This document shows positions 9,007 to 18,031 of a DNA stretch of 64,000 nt, piece by piece; positions within the stretch are counted from its first letter, which is position 1; each line of letters opens with the position of its first letter. The DNA lies in contig JAEZGS010000017.1 of assembly GCA_023437225.1 (NCBI GenBank), forward strand, positions 248,001 to 312,000. The letters are read 5' to 3'. The notes under the pieces were generated by a model, which did not search any database, was not told the DNA's origin, and worked only from the letters and a program-made list of their open reading frames with translations. Made by a program: the position numbers and the translations under genes. This DNA comes from Bacteroidota bacterium. Its GTDB lineage: Bacteria; Bacteroidota; Bacteroidia; Chitinophagales; Chitinophagaceae.

Positions 9007-9429
9007 ATGAATTACTGGCTGATCAAATCGGAACCTTCTGTTTATTCCTGGGAACAACTTGAGAAAGACAAAAGCACTTTTTGGAACGGCATCCGTAACT
9101 ATGCTGCCCGGAATCATTTACGGTCGATGAAAAAAGGAGACCAGTGTTTTTTCTACCACAGTAATGAAGGGCTGGCGATTGTGGGTATCGCTAAAGTGAT
9201 CCGAGAAGCTTACCAGGACTCCACTACAGAAGACCCAAACTGGGTAATGGTTGATGTGGCTCCGTTTAAAAAATTACCGCAACCCGTAACGCTTGAACAA
9301 ATCAAATTAGAACCAAGGTTGACAGAAATGGTTTTAATAAAAAACAGTCGCCTTTCAGTACAGCCGGTTTTGGAAAAAGAATGGAACGTAGTATTAGAAC
9401 TAGCTGGCATTGGTAAGAAGACGAAATAG
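9007..9429 (+). CDS. EVE domain protein
   Basis: 140 residues, starting M-N-Y-W-L-I-K-S-E-P with W-N-G-I-R-N-Y-A-A-R-N, K-K-G-D-Q-C-F-F-Y-H-S and the acidic P-N-W-V-M-V-D-V segment: the PUA-like EVE fold that recognises modified bases in DNA or RNA. The 3' end overlaps the convergent sirtuin gene by 30 bp, with both frames intact. Solitary EVE genes like this one are mostly housekeeping; target unknown. Confidence 0.88.
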   Translation: MNYWLIKSEPSVYSWEQLEKDKSTFWNGIRNYAARNHLRSMKKGDQCFFYHSNEGLAIVGIAKVIREAYQDSTTEDPNWVMVDVAPFKKLPQPVTLEQIKLEPRLTEMVLIKNSRLSVQPVLEKEWNVVLELAGIGKKTK

Positions 9430-10101
9430 ATCTTTCATTCCTTCGACGGCGGTTTTTTCTATCGGGGTAAGATTATTTATTGATGATGTGTAAGGGATCC
9501 GTTTGTCAATGATGTATTTGGGTATTGGCCAAGGTGCGTAATTAATTAGTCCAGCTGCCGGATAAACAACCAGTGAAGTTCCAATTATGACAAAGATATC
9601 TGCGTGACGAACCAACATTACCGCATCTGCAATTTTCGGAACCGGTTCTTCAAACCAGACAATATCCGGCCGCAACTGTGCTCCATCTGCTGCAAGATCT
9701 CCGATGTTAATATCTCCTTCAATGGAATAAACCAATTCTCGGTTCTGCTCACTACACATTTTAAAGATCTCTCCATGCAGATGAAGTACCTGCGAAGATC
9801 CGCCGCGTTCATGCAGATCGTCGATGTTTTGCGTTATGATCTGCACATCAAAGTATTCTTCCAATTTTGCTAACAGGATGTGCGCTTCGTTAGGCATGGC
9901 CTCCTTTACGTTTGCCCGGCGCTTGTTGTAAAACTCAAGCACCAGTCCAGGATTTTTATTCCACGCTCCGGGAGTTGCCACTTCGTTAATATCATAACCC
10001 TCCCATAATCCATCGCTATCACGGAAAGTTTTTAACCCACTTTCAGCACTAATGCCAGCACCGGATAAGACAACAAGTTTCTTCTTCGAGCTCATGTTCA
10101 T
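9400..10101 (-). CDS. cobB: NAD-dependent protein deacylase (class III sirtuin, CobB-like)
   Basis: 233 residues. NAD-binding G-A-G-I-S-A-E-S-G (13-21), T-Q-N-I-D-D-L-H (90-97) and catalytic His109 in H-L-H-G-E are present. Tyr58 and Arg61 in F-Y-N-K-R-R match the Tyr-x-x-Arg pair that favours succinyl/malonyl-lysine in SIRT5-type enzymes, so desuccinylase activity is plausible. The zinc-ribbon region keeps only one cysteine (Cys116) before L-R-P-D-I-V-W-F-E-E-P, so the usual four-cysteine zinc site appears absent. The start overlaps the upstream saccharopine dehydrogenase stop (ATGA), implying translational coupling. Confidence 0.9.
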   Translation of the reverse strand: MNMSSKKKLVVLSGAGISAESGLKTFRDSDGLWEGYDINEVATPGAWNKNPGLVLEFYNKRRANVKEAMPNEAHILLAKLEEYFDVQIITQNIDDLHERGGSSQVLHLHGEIFKMCSEQNRELVYSIEGDINIGDLAADGAQLRPDIVWFEEPVPKIADAVMLVRHADIFVIIGTSLVVYPAAGLINYAPWPIPKYIIDKRIPYTSSINNLTPIEKTAVEGMKDLFRLLTNAS

Positions 10102-11612
10102 TCAAGTTCCTCGTGGTGTTCGTGAAAAACGATTCCGTGGTGCCGCAGTTCATGAAGAACAGGAAAATAGATCTCAGGAATTGTAGGAATGTGCACGCCG
10201 CTAACATCGATCTTTCCCTGCAAAATGAAATTGGCAGCAATGCCCAAAGGAAGTCCAACCGTTTTTGCCATTGCCGTGCGCAAATTATCTTCGCCTTTGA
10301 TAACCATATAGCTGGTGCTCAGATACTTTCTTCCCTCTGATACATGTTCTATTTCATGCACCATTACAATCATATCCTTGTCTGATGAATTCAGTTTTAG
10401 TTTTTGCTCAAGTACATATTGAAGAACGTCCGCAGCACTGCAATTGCCTTTATCTATCAGCGTGGCATCGTCTCCGAGGCCAAGATGGAACAGTTGCTTT
10501 AATGTCTGTGTGGCCTCTTTCATCGTACCTGTCACAGTAGACACGGCTTCAATTTTTACATCATCAATATTCATTTCTCTTATCTCGCCTTCCGGATCAA
10601 CAAACATCATGTCTCCGTTGTTTTCATTGCCCTGTTTTGCAGCTTCTTCCTCTACTTCAAACAGCTCGGAAAGCTTTTCAAGTAATTCTTTTGTTTGTTG
10701 AAATCTTTCGCTGAGCGAATGTTCCAGCCATTCACCATAACCGTTCTTATTTAAATGCTCCTGGAAAAATTGTTGCAGAGTCTTTCCATCAGTTTCATAA
10801 AAAATGTCTTCACGGGTGAGACTCATCTTAACCAGGTTTTTCCATCCTGAAAGAAATTCAGGATGTCGAAGAGTGGTACGCACAAAAGTATCAACACCCT
10901 CTAACTCGTACAGCGGTATATATGAAAGTGAATCCCTGTTAGGATACCATGCAAAAGCAGGAAGATCCGGCAATTGCAATAACTGTCTTACATCAAACAG
11001 ATCTTCATAATTACGATGCACTTTCTTTCCATTCTCAAGAAATTCAGCTCCCGCTTTGCCAGCAAGTACTACATTGCGGGGATTCCAGCTGATCTTGTAA
11101 TGCCAGGGGTTGTCATCGGATTCGGGAGCCACAAGGCCTCCGCAGTGCGAGTAGAAAGCACTGATATGATGGCCTTTTGATTTTATACGCTGGATGAATT
11201 CCATTGCGCTCATGTGATCGATTCCAGGATCAAGTCCCATTTCGCATAAAAAAAGGATCTTTTTGTCTTTTACCTGTTGTTGCAGTTCGCGTATTCGATC
11301 ATCAACATATGAAGCAGTAAGCAAATGTTTTCCGTATTGAAGGCAGTCTATCGCAACGAGGTAATGTAATGAAGGGGGTAGTAGTGAAATCACCAGATCA
11401 ACAGAGCGGATCAATTCGGCACGTCCATCTTCATCATTAACACTGATCGCAGCAACCGATGTGTTTGCCGCGCCCTGTAGCTTTGCTTCCACCGTCTTTC
11501 TATCCTGGTCAGCAACCGTCAGATGCCATGAATTTTGCTGCACGAGATTAACCAGGTAATCAATTAAGACTGTTGCTGATTTGCCCGCACCGAATAATAA
11601 TATGTGCTTCAT
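10098..11612 (-). CDS. Saccharopine dehydrogenase family protein
   Basis: 504 residues. N-terminal Rossmann fold with G-A-G-K-S-A (8-13), D-L-V-I-S-L-L-P-P and C-E-M-G-L-D-P-G-I-D-H-M, as in lysine-pathway saccharopine reductases/dehydrogenases; the C-terminal part carries G-L-P-L-G-I-A-A-N-F-I-L. It is longer than the ~450 residues I expect. The extra length appears to be an acidic, Gln/Glu-rich segment around residues 310-360. Whether it degrades or makes lysine cannot be read from sequence. Its coupling to a lysine deacylase gene is notable. Confidence 0.85.
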   Translation of the reverse strand: MKHILLFGAGKSATVLIDYLVNLVQQNSWHLTVADQDRKTVEAKLQGAANTSVAAISVNDEDGRAELIRSVDLVISLLPPSLHYLVAIDCLQYGKHLLTASYVDDRIRELQQQVKDKKILFLCEMGLDPGIDHMSAMEFIQRIKSKGHHISAFYSHCGGLVAPESDDNPWHYKISWNPRNVVLAGKAGAEFLENGKKVHRNYEDLFDVRQLLQLPDLPAFAWYPNRDSLSYIPLYELEGVDTFVRTTLRHPEFLSGWKNLVKMSLTREDIFYETDGKTLQQFFQEHLNKNGYGEWLEHSLSERFQQTKELLEKLSELFEVEEEAAKQGNENNGDMMFVDPEGEIREMNIDDVKIEAVSTVTGTMKEATQTLKQLFHLGLGDDATLIDKGNCSAADVLQYVLEQKLKLNSSDKDMIVMVHEIEHVSEGRKYLSTSYMVIKGEDNLRTAMAKTVGLPLGIAANFILQGKIDVSGVHIPTIPEIYFPVLHELRHHGIVFHEHHEELE

Positions 11613-11660
11613 TCTTCAAAGTAACAAAGACCTTGCAGAAATAAAAAAGTTATAAAACGA

Positions 11661-12941
11661 TTAGTGGAGGGCTATAACCTCATCTTCCTTAAGTATGCTC
11701 TGCACAGAACACCTTACAGAAACACCGCGAGTAGATCGTGGGATGTCCATTGTAACATCCTGCCCGGCACTAACATTTTCGAATACTACCGATTGTGTTT
11801 TGACAACTTTATTTTCCGGACCCAGGAATTCTATGTTTACCTGTATCTTATCCAGTTGGAGATGACTCTTATTATCAAGTGTAATTTTGAGGTCAGAAAT
11901 TCCGCCGAGTAAGCCAGTCTTATACTTATTAGGCGTCACCTGCACCAGTTGGGCAAGATTCTTCTTATTGAAATCGCGCTTCAATGATGGGCGCTCCGCA
12001 GGTACGTCTTTGACTTCAACCGCCACCGAATCGATCTTGTTGTGAATATTGGAGGAATCTTTCTTTTGCTTTTCAGGAAGAGCAGCGACTGAAACCTTCT
12101 GTTTGATCACAGGTACAGAAGGACTGCTTTGTTGTGATACAACACCTTCGACTTTCATCGACCTCGCCGAGGTGTCCTCAAAAAATGCATCAGCATCGAT
12201 TGGATATTTTGCAACCACGTTCTTGTTGAAAGGTGAAGTCTCAGGCACCTGGTTTTGTTGCATATTAAGTACCAGTTCGTTCAGCTTGCGAAGCTGCTGT
12301 TTTTGCTGCTGGTAATTAACAAACAGGAAAGTGATAAGCCCAACAAATACCACCATTGCTGCAACCGACGTGTAAACAAACCTGCGCGGACCATCAGTTT
12401 TGGCCGGGACATTTTTGTGTGATATTTGTTCGATTCTGCGTTCAGTTGAATCGGTGTGCTCTATCGACTTATTTACTGAGCGCCTCTGGTCCGAACCTAT
12501 TTGGTTTTTCGCCAGCTTATTTACTGTACTTGACTCTGCAAGAACCGATTCGATGATTGACTGGGACTGAACAACAGGCTCGGAGTGCTTTCTCACCGAC
12601 TGCCGGGTTACAGGAACTGACACAAAGATGCGTTTGTCGCCGGTGTTTTCAATTGGCTGCTGTGTCGACTTAGTCGGTGCTTTTGGAACTGTGTCGCGCG
12701 ACTTTTCCGGCGCTGTTTCAACGGCGGGTTTCTGTTCTTTTTTGTAAAAACGATCGTACGGCTGCTCCTCTACAGCAGGAGCAAAGGATTTAAGCTCATC
12801 GATCTCCGCGGGATAGCGCCATGCCGCACTTTTACCTTCGAGCCAAACAAGGTCATACGGTTTCAGGCCCATAGTTGCCAGTTCAGCAGCTGTGAATGGC
12901 CCCGATTTTTTGTTGTCGCGCAGAAGTAGGTACTGGTCCAT
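11661..12941 (-). CDS. Membrane protein with N-terminal GYF-like (GYF_2/DUF4339) domain
   Basis: 426 residues. The first ~55 residues (Y-L-L-L-R-D-N-K-K-S-G-P-F-T, then L-V-W-L-E-G and W-R-Y-P) match the GYF_2 'tyrosine-glycine-phenylalanine' domain thought to bind proline-rich peptides. A ~140-residue low-complexity, charged linker follows, then a single membrane helix at about 197-213 (V-A-A-M-V-V-F-V-G-L-I-T-F-L-F) and a short coiled coil. The last ~100 residues look like a beta-sandwich (L-K-I-T-L-D-N-K-S-H). Topology suggests a cytosolic sensor domain and an extracytoplasmic tail. Function unknown. Confidence 0.7.
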   Translation of the reverse strand: MDQYLLLRDNKKSGPFTAAELATMGLKPYDLVWLEGKSAAWRYPAEIDELKSFAPAVEEQPYDRFYKKEQKPAVETAPEKSRDTVPKAPTKSTQQPIENTGDKRIFVSVPVTRQSVRKHSEPVVQSQSIIESVLAESSTVNKLAKNQIGSDQRRSVNKSIEHTDSTERRIEQISHKNVPAKTDGPRRFVYTSVAAMVVFVGLITFLFVNYQQQKQQLRKLNELVLNMQQNQVPETSPFNKNVVAKYPIDADAFFEDTSARSMKVEGVVSQQSSPSVPVIKQKVSVAALPEKQKKDSSNIHNKIDSVAVEVKDVPAERPSLKRDFNKKNLAQLVQVTPNKYKTGLLGGISDLKITLDNKSHLQLDKIQVNIEFLGPENKVVKTQSVVFENVSAGQDVTMDIPRSTRGVSVRCSVQSILKEDEVIALH

Positions 12942-13110
12942 AAACCCAATTAAAGTGAGTAATGAAGAGGTTAGCTATAATAATGTGTAAAAACCCATGC
13001 CAGCTTTCCACGGATATTCAACGAATTACATTAACGGTAGTTATTGGTTGACAGACATAAATAAACCGTTAAAAAATAAATGCCGCCATGTTCACAGAGA
13101 GTGGAAAAAT

Positions 13111-13142
13111 ACTTGCTTTTAACACTGCTAAAAGCAGGTTTT
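13111..13142 (+). terminator. Terminator-like hairpin upstream of gyrA
   Basis: ACTTGCTTTTA (13111-13121) pairs with TAAAAGCAGGT (13129-13139), 11 bp with one G-U and a 7-nt loop, followed by TTTT. It points into gyrA although no upstream plus-strand gene exists. It could be an attenuator, an operator dyad or the end of a short RNA. Confidence 0.45.
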
Positions 13143-13157
13143 AAGCGCTAAAAATCA

Positions 13158-13165
13158 TAGATTTG
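13158..13165 (+). promoter_or_regulatory. -7 box (TAgaTTTG) for gyrA
   Basis: Exact TAnnTTTG match 71 bp before the gyrA ATG. The expected -33 region contains GTTTT rather than TTTG. Confidence 0.5.
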
Positions 13166-13236
13166 CGAGCCTTTAGCGCAGATTGCCAGTTGCGTTCATT
13201 ACTGGCCTTATATAGAAACAAAGGCAGCATATTCAC

Positions 13237-15867
13237 ATGGAAGAAAAAGAGCTCACGCCAAATGAAACGAACGACTTCAATCGTATCGTACCAGTAAATA
13301 TCGAAGAACAAATGAAGGCCGCATACATCGACTATTCCATGTCGGTTATTGTCGGTCGCGCTTTACCTGATGTGAGGGATGGTTTGAAACCCGTACATCG
13401 CCGCATACTGTATGCCATGAATGAACTCGGTATACACTACAACAAGTCACACAAAAAGTCCGCGCGTATTGTCGGAGAGGTATTAGGTAAATATCACCCA
13501 CATGGGGATTCTTCGGTGTACGATGCCATGGTGCGTATGGCCCAGGAGTGGAGTATGCGATATACAATGGTCGATGGTCAGGGAAACTTTGGAAGCCAGG
13601 ATGGTGACGGGCCTGCGGCAATGCGATATACCGAAGCAAGGCTTGAGCGCCTTGCCGAGTATATGTTGATGGACATTGACAAGGATACGATCGACTTCCA
13701 ATTAAATTTTGATGACTCTCTTGAGGAACCCACAGTATTGCCTGCCCGGGTACCAAACCTGTTGGTGAATGGTTCCAGCGGAATTGCAGTGGGCATGGCA
13801 ACAAACATTCTTCCACACAATCTCAGTGAGGTTATTGATGGATGCATTGCATACATTGACAATCGGGAAATTACAGTAGACGATCTGATGCTACATGTGA
13901 AGGCCCCCGACTTTCCAACAGGCGGCGTGATCTATGGTGTAAATGGCGTTAAAGCTGCGATGCAGACCGGTCGTGGCAGGGTAGTAGTGAGAGGCAAAGT
14001 TCATATCGACACCAAGCCGAGCGGCCGGGAAACAATTATCATTACCGAAGTGCCATACCAGGTAAACAGGGATGCGCTTTGTGATCGTATCGGCCAGTTG
14101 GTGAACAATAAAGTGATCGAAGGGATTGCCCACATAAACAACGAATCGAACAATAAGGAAGGAACCCGAATAGTGGTGGATTTGAAACGCGACGCCAATG
14201 CGAACGTAGTTATCAATACTCTTTTCAAATTCACTGAACTGCAGACTTCTTACGGGATCAATAACGTGGCGATCGTAAAAGGCCGTCCACGTACGCTCAA
14301 TCTGAAAGACATGATTTCGGAATTCATAGAGTTCCGTCATGAAGTGATTGTTCGCAGAACACAATTCGAACTTCGCGAAGCACAAAAGAAAGCGCATCTG
14401 TTAAGAGGTTACCTGATCGCGCTTGATCATCTTGATGAAGTGATCCGCCTTATTCGCGAATCGTCAAATCCAGAGACTGCAAAAGACAACCTGGTAAATG
14501 CAGGATGGGGACTTGATGAGATCCAGGCGAAAGCAATACTTGAACTCCGTTTGCAGCGTCTGACAGGAATGGAGAGGGATAAGATACGTGAGGAGTATGA
14601 GGAATTACAGCGACTCATCGCACACCTGGAAGAACTTCTTGGCAACGAAGGACTGCGTTACGACCTCATTAAGAAAGAATTGAGCGAAGTAAAAGATCGA
14701 TTTGGCGATGCAAGGAAAACTGAGATTACTTATCTCGACGATGAGGTAAGTATAAAAGACCTTATCAAAGAAGAGGATGTTGTTATTACCATTTCTCACC
14801 TGGGTTACATTAAGAGAACTTCTGCATCGGAGTTCCGGCAACAGCGCAGGGGTGGTCGTGGTTCAGTTGCTGGCAAAACGAGGGAGGAAGATTATATAGA
14901 GCACCTGTTTGTTGCGTCTACGCATCATACTATGCTTTTCTTCACGGAAAAGGGCCGCTGCTACTGGTTGAATATTTATGAAATTCCTGAAGGTGAAAAG
15001 ACCGGTAAGGGACGGGCCATTCAGAACCTGATACAAATTCCACCAGATGATAAGGTAAGAGCGATCATTGATGTGAAAGATCTTGCGGATAAGGATTTTG
15101 TGGGAGCGCATAATATAGTACTGTGCACAAGGAAAGGAATAATTAAGAAAACGGCGTTGGAGGATTTCAGCCGTCCACGCTCCAGTGGTGTTAACGCGAT
15201 CACGATCCTTGAGGGTGATGAACTTCTGGAAGCCAAACTGACCGATGGAAATTGTGAGATCATGATGGCCATCCGCAGTGGACGTGCAATCAGGTTCCCT
15301 GAGGAGAAAGTTCGGCAGACAGGAAGAGGGGCGATTGGAGTGACGGGTATAGAAGTTGATGATGAAAATGATGGAGTGATTGGCATGATATGTGTCGGCA
15401 AGGATGACCAATCAAAAACAGTATTGGTTGTCAGCGAGAAAGGATATGGAAAGCGTACAGAAATCGAGGAATACAGGGTAACAAACAGAGGCGGAAAGGG
15501 AGTAAAGACGATCAGTGTTACCGATAAAACCGGCGCACTTGTTGGAATTCTTGATGTGACCGCGAAAGAAGACCTTATGATTACCTGTAAAAGTGGTGTA
15601 ACGATCCGGATGGGTGTTAGCAGTATCAGTTCGCAGGGCCGTGCAACACAGGGCGTAAAACTTATTCGCCTGGATGAAGGAGATGAGATAGCTGCCATCA
15701 CCAAGTTGGATATCCATGTTGACCAGGAAAGTCCGTTGCCGGGCAGCCCCGAGGATACTTTATTAAATGAAGCGGACGAAGCAACCCCTGAAACACCGGA
15801 TGCATCTGATGATTCGGCAACTGACGCAGACGGAGGTCTGGAATCACAGGACGAATCTGCCTCATAA
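13237..15867 (+). CDS. gyrA: DNA gyrase subunit A
   Basis: 876 residues. Seen: the tower/WHD region with the quinolone-determining stretch [10 protein letters not shown], where the usual drug-contact Ser and Asp are both present (sensitive-type residues); [10 protein letters not shown] with the active-site tyrosine; and the GyrA-box Q-R-R-G-G-R-G in the C-terminal domain, which separates gyrase from topoisomerase IV ParC. The end is an acidic tail rich in D, E, S and T. Cytosolic, introduces negative supercoils with GyrB. gyrB is not in the window. Confidence 0.98.
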   Translation: MEEKELTPNETNDFNRIVPVNIEEQMKAAYIDYSMSVIVGRALPDVRDGLKPVHRRILYAMNELGIHYNKSHKKSARIVGEVLGKYHPHGDSSVYDAMVRMAQEWSMRYTMVDGQGNFGSQDGDGPAAMRYTEARLERLAEYMLMDIDKDTIDFQLNFDDSLEEPTVLPARVPNLLVNGSSGIAVGMATNILPHNLSEVIDGCIAYIDNREITVDDLMLHVKAPDFPTGGVIYGVNGVKAAMQTGRGRVVVRGKVHIDTKPSGRETIIITEVPYQVNRDALCDRIGQLVNNKVIEGIAHINNESNNKEGTRIVVDLKRDANANVVINTLFKFTELQTSYGINNVAIVKGRPRTLNLKDMISEFIEFRHEVIVRRTQFELREAQKKAHLLRGYLIALDHLDEVIRLIRESSNPETAKDNLVNAGWGLDEIQAKAILELRLQRLTGMERDKIREEYEELQRLIAHLEELLGNEGLRYDLIKKELSEVKDRFGDARKTEITYLDDEVSIKDLIKEEDVVITISHLGYIKRTSASEFRQQRRGGRGSVAGKTREEDYIEHLFVASTHHTMLFFTEKGRCYWLNIYEIPEGEKTGKGRAIQNLIQIPPDDKVRAIIDVKDLADKDFVGAHNIVLCTRKGIIKKTALEDFSRPRSSGVNAITILEGDELLEAKLTDGNCEIMMAIRSGRAIRFPEEKVRQTGRGAIGVTGIEVDDENDGVIGMICVGKDDQSKTVLVVSEKGYGKRTEIEEYRVTNRGGKGVKTISVTDKTGALVGILDVTAKEDLMITCKSGVTIRMGVSSISSQGRATQGVKLIRLDEGDEIAAITKLDIHVDQESPLPGSPEDTLLNEADEATPETPDASDDSATDADGGLESQDESAS

Positions 15868-15891
15868 TAATTTTTATAAAAAACAAACAGA

Positions 15892-17190
15892 ATGAGATCA
15901 CTATTTTTAACCGCTTTGCTTGCTTTAACCGGCCTGGCTGTATTTGCCCAAAAGCTGCCAAAGGCAAAAGACCTGTTGGAAAAGAATAAGCTAGCGGAGG
16001 CAAAAACAGAAATCGACAATTTTCTTGCCGTTGAAAAGAACAAGGCAAATTCTGAAGCCTGGTATACGAAGGCAAAGATCTACAACGCGATTGCAAAGGA
16101 CAATGCCTTAAAGGCTACTGTGCCCAATGCCAGGGAAACGGCATTCGAATCTCTGCGCCAGTATGCAGAAATCGAGAAGACCACTGTAAAGGATACAGCA
16201 AAAAGATTCCTTCTGCTAAACGTTGATCGCACGCCGCTGGTGGATCTTTACCAGGGTTATTCAGCCGATGCTGCAACATTTTTTAATTCCGGAAACTACA
16301 ATGATGCCTTAGCGAATTTCAAGAACAGCTATAGCGTATTTGAGTTCCTTGCTAATAATGGCTGGACAAACAACATCAAACTCGATACGACAACAGCATT
16401 ATATGCTGGTATATCTGCTGAGAAAGCAAATAAGCCCGAAGAAGCCGCTGTTTATTACGGTAAGATCGCAGAAAGTAAAGCAACGGGAGAAGGATTTGCA
16501 GAGATCTATAAGTGGCTTGCTGATTACCACTATCGTAAAGGAAACAAGGAAGAATCAATGAAGTTTGTAAATCTGGGCAAACAGGTTTATCCTAAGGAAG
16601 CTTTCTGGCCTGAATTTGAACTTGACATGATGCGGGAGACGGCCGACAAAAACCAGCTTTTCCAGAAATACGAAGAAATCGTAACTGCAAATCCTGACAG
16701 CTTCCTGTATCGTTTCAACTATGGAGTGGAATTGTACCAGGCAGCATACAATCCTGATTCAACCCAGCGCCCGGCAAACTCGAAAGAGATGATCACCAAA
16801 GCTGTGGAGCAACTCAATGCCGCTCTGAAGTTGAATCCCGATTATGCAAACGCTCATTTGTTGTTGGGCCAGATCTATTACAATGAAGGTGTTGACATAA
16901 GCAACGTGAATAAGGCAATACGACCAAAAGGAAACGCCAAGCTGAGTGCTGCGGAGCTGAAAAAGAAAGAAGAACTTCGCAACGAAATGAACAAGAAATA
17001 CGACCAGGCGATTCCACATTTTGAAAAAGTGGATACATTGATCGGTTCGAAAGGTAAACTCAAAGCTGATGAAAAGGGAAGATTGAAAGATGCGTATGAT
17101 CTGCTGATCAGCATCTACGAACAAAGACAGGATAAAGAGAAGGCAGCCGCTTATACAGACAAGTTCAATAATGTAGAAAAGAATCACTAA
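15892..17190 (+). CDS. Secreted/periplasmic tetratricopeptide repeat protein
   Basis: 432 residues with a clear signal peptide (M-R-S-L-F-L-T-A-L-L-A-L-T-G-L-A-V-F-A-Q). The rest is helical with TPR units, for instance F-F-N-S-G-N-Y-N-D-A-L-A-N-F and L-N-P-D-Y-A-N-A-H-L-L-L-G-Q-I-Y-Y-N-E-G. Relatives are common in Bacteroidota and generally of unknown role. Starts 24 bp after gyrA and ends at a strong terminator, so it probably shares the gyrA transcript. Confidence 0.8.
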   Translation: MRSLFLTALLALTGLAVFAQKLPKAKDLLEKNKLAEAKTEIDNFLAVEKNKANSEAWYTKAKIYNAIAKDNALKATVPNARETAFESLRQYAEIEKTTVKDTAKRFLLLNVDRTPLVDLYQGYSADAATFFNSGNYNDALANFKNSYSVFEFLANNGWTNNIKLDTTTALYAGISAEKANKPEEAAVYYGKIAESKATGEGFAEIYKWLADYHYRKGNKEESMKFVNLGKQVYPKEAFWPEFELDMMRETADKNQLFQKYEEIVTANPDSFLYRFNYGVELYQAAYNPDSTQRPANSKEMITKAVEQLNAALKLNPDYANAHLLLGQIYYNEGVDISNVNKAIRPKGNAKLSAAELKKKEELRNEMNKKYDQAIPHFEKVDTLIGSKGKLKADEKGRLKDAYDLLISIYEQRQDKEKAAAYTDKFNNVEKNH

Positions 17191-17198
17191 GAGAAACG

Positions 17199-17220
17199 GG
17201 GAACAGAAATGTTCCCTTTT
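17199..17220 (+). terminator. Rho-independent terminator after the gyrA-TPR unit
   Basis: GGGAACA (17199-17205) pairs perfectly with TGTTCCC (17210-17216) around a GAAA loop, followed by four T. Confidence 0.8.
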
Positions 17221-17429
17221 CTGTTCGATGGTTATTTAACATAATATCAATTATGAGCTCAAAATAAATCAAAATAGTTTCCTGCGTTTTGTGGTCAGGT
17301 TCCTTCATAATCCGGCACATTACTCAAAAATATCACCGGGGCGCATTAATAGGCACGCCGTTTGAAATTCAGATAACACCCAGCCGTAGAATTGAAATGC
17401 TTTTTACTCACCACAAAAACAGAAGCCTT

Positions 17430-17960
17430 ATGTTAATCAAGAAAATGATGTTGCTGGGCGCTTTTTCCGCTGCCTTATTATTTACAGCCTGCGACAAGGA
17501 CGATGATGGCGATTTAATCAATGAATTAAACGACACCGATGAAAACTTCGCTGCAAACGCAGCACGGTCAAACACCGCAGAAATTCAGATCAGCCAGCTC
17601 GCGCTGGACAACACAACAAACGACACCGTTCGTGAATTCGCACAAATGATGATCGATCAACACCAACTTGCGCAGGACGAACTTGATTCTATCGCAAACA
17701 GTGTGGATTTTGATCTGCCACATGACATTTCTCAGCCTAACGTAGATCTCAAGAACAGGCTTGCTGCCCTGAACGGCTATAGCTTTGATACGGCCTTTAT
17801 GAACAGCCAGGTTCAGCTACATGTTGCGGCCGCGAATTTGTTCCAGAATCATTCAACTTCGGGTACTCACCCGGGGCTGAAGAATTATGCCGCTAAGTAC
17901 CTGCCGATTGTACAACAGCACAGAACGATGGCCGATAGTGTTCGCGCGTTAATTGAGTAG
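17430..17960 (+). CDS. DUF4142 lipoprotein
   Basis: 176 residues from ATG 17430. The frame is open back to 17289, but those residues are not signal-like, while from 17430 there is a lipoprotein signal (M-L-I-K-K-M-M-L-L-G, lipobox L-F-T-A-C). The mature part is the all-helical DUF4142 domain: A-E-I-Q-I-S-Q-L-A-L, V-R-E-F-A-Q-M-M-I-D-Q-H and L-P-I-V-Q-Q-H-R-T-M. These ferritin-like four-helix proteins are predicted envelope proteins of unknown function. Expected location: periplasmic face of a membrane. Confidence 0.85.
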   Translation: MLIKKMMLLGAFSAALLFTACDKDDDGDLINELNDTDENFAANAARSNTAEIQISQLALDNTTNDTVREFAQMMIDQHQLAQDELDSIANSVDFDLPHDISQPNVDLKNRLAALNGYSFDTAFMNSQVQLHVAAANLFQNHSTSGTHPGLKNYAAKYLPIVQQHRTMADSVRALIE

Positions 17961-17994
17961 TTTATTTCTTTCCTGTTTATTTCTTATATCGGAG

Positions 17995-18025
17995 AGCTGC
18001 AGCGGGATGCTGCAGCTTTTTTTTT
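17995..18025 (+). terminator. Rho-independent terminator after the DUF4142 gene
   Basis: Perfect 9-bp stem AGCTGCAGC (17995-18003) / GCTGCAGCT (18009-18017) with a 5-nt loop and a T9 tract, just before the convergent ABC-exporter stop. Confidence 0.88.
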
Positions 18026-18031
18026 GGCTTT

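Larger units (their letters stand above)
12942..13236. other. Divergent intergenic region between the GYF protein and gyrA
   Basis: 295 bp without a gene. It holds an inverted pair TTAACGGT (13031-13038) / ACCGTTAA (13065-13072) separated by 26 bp, a TTGACA at 13048-13053, a hairpin at 13111-13139 and the gyrA -7 box at 13158-13165. I found no open frame with a convincing start here. Confidence 0.6.

Noticed and set aside
9007..10101. EVE protein next to a sirtuin as a phage-defence island
   Set aside because: The sirtuin is a compact class III deacylase without the extra domains of Sir2 defence proteins. The EVE protein is the common solitary form. No nuclease, integrase or other defence gene is nearby.
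12942..13236. tRNA or other structural RNA in intergenic regions
   Set aside because: I looked for T-loop (GTTCRAATC-like) and CCA-end patterns in all gaps over 75 bp and saw none; the hairpin here is too short to be a tRNA.
4526..15867. Replication origin near recF and gyrA
   Set aside because: dnaA and dnaN are absent, and I found no cluster of DnaA boxes; only one TTTCCACGG-like sequence is seen near 13010.
15021..16043. Long minus-strand open frame (340 codons) opposite gyrA and the TPR gene
   Set aside because: Serine/proline-rich low-complexity translation, no domain, and it lies wholly antisense to well-supported genes.
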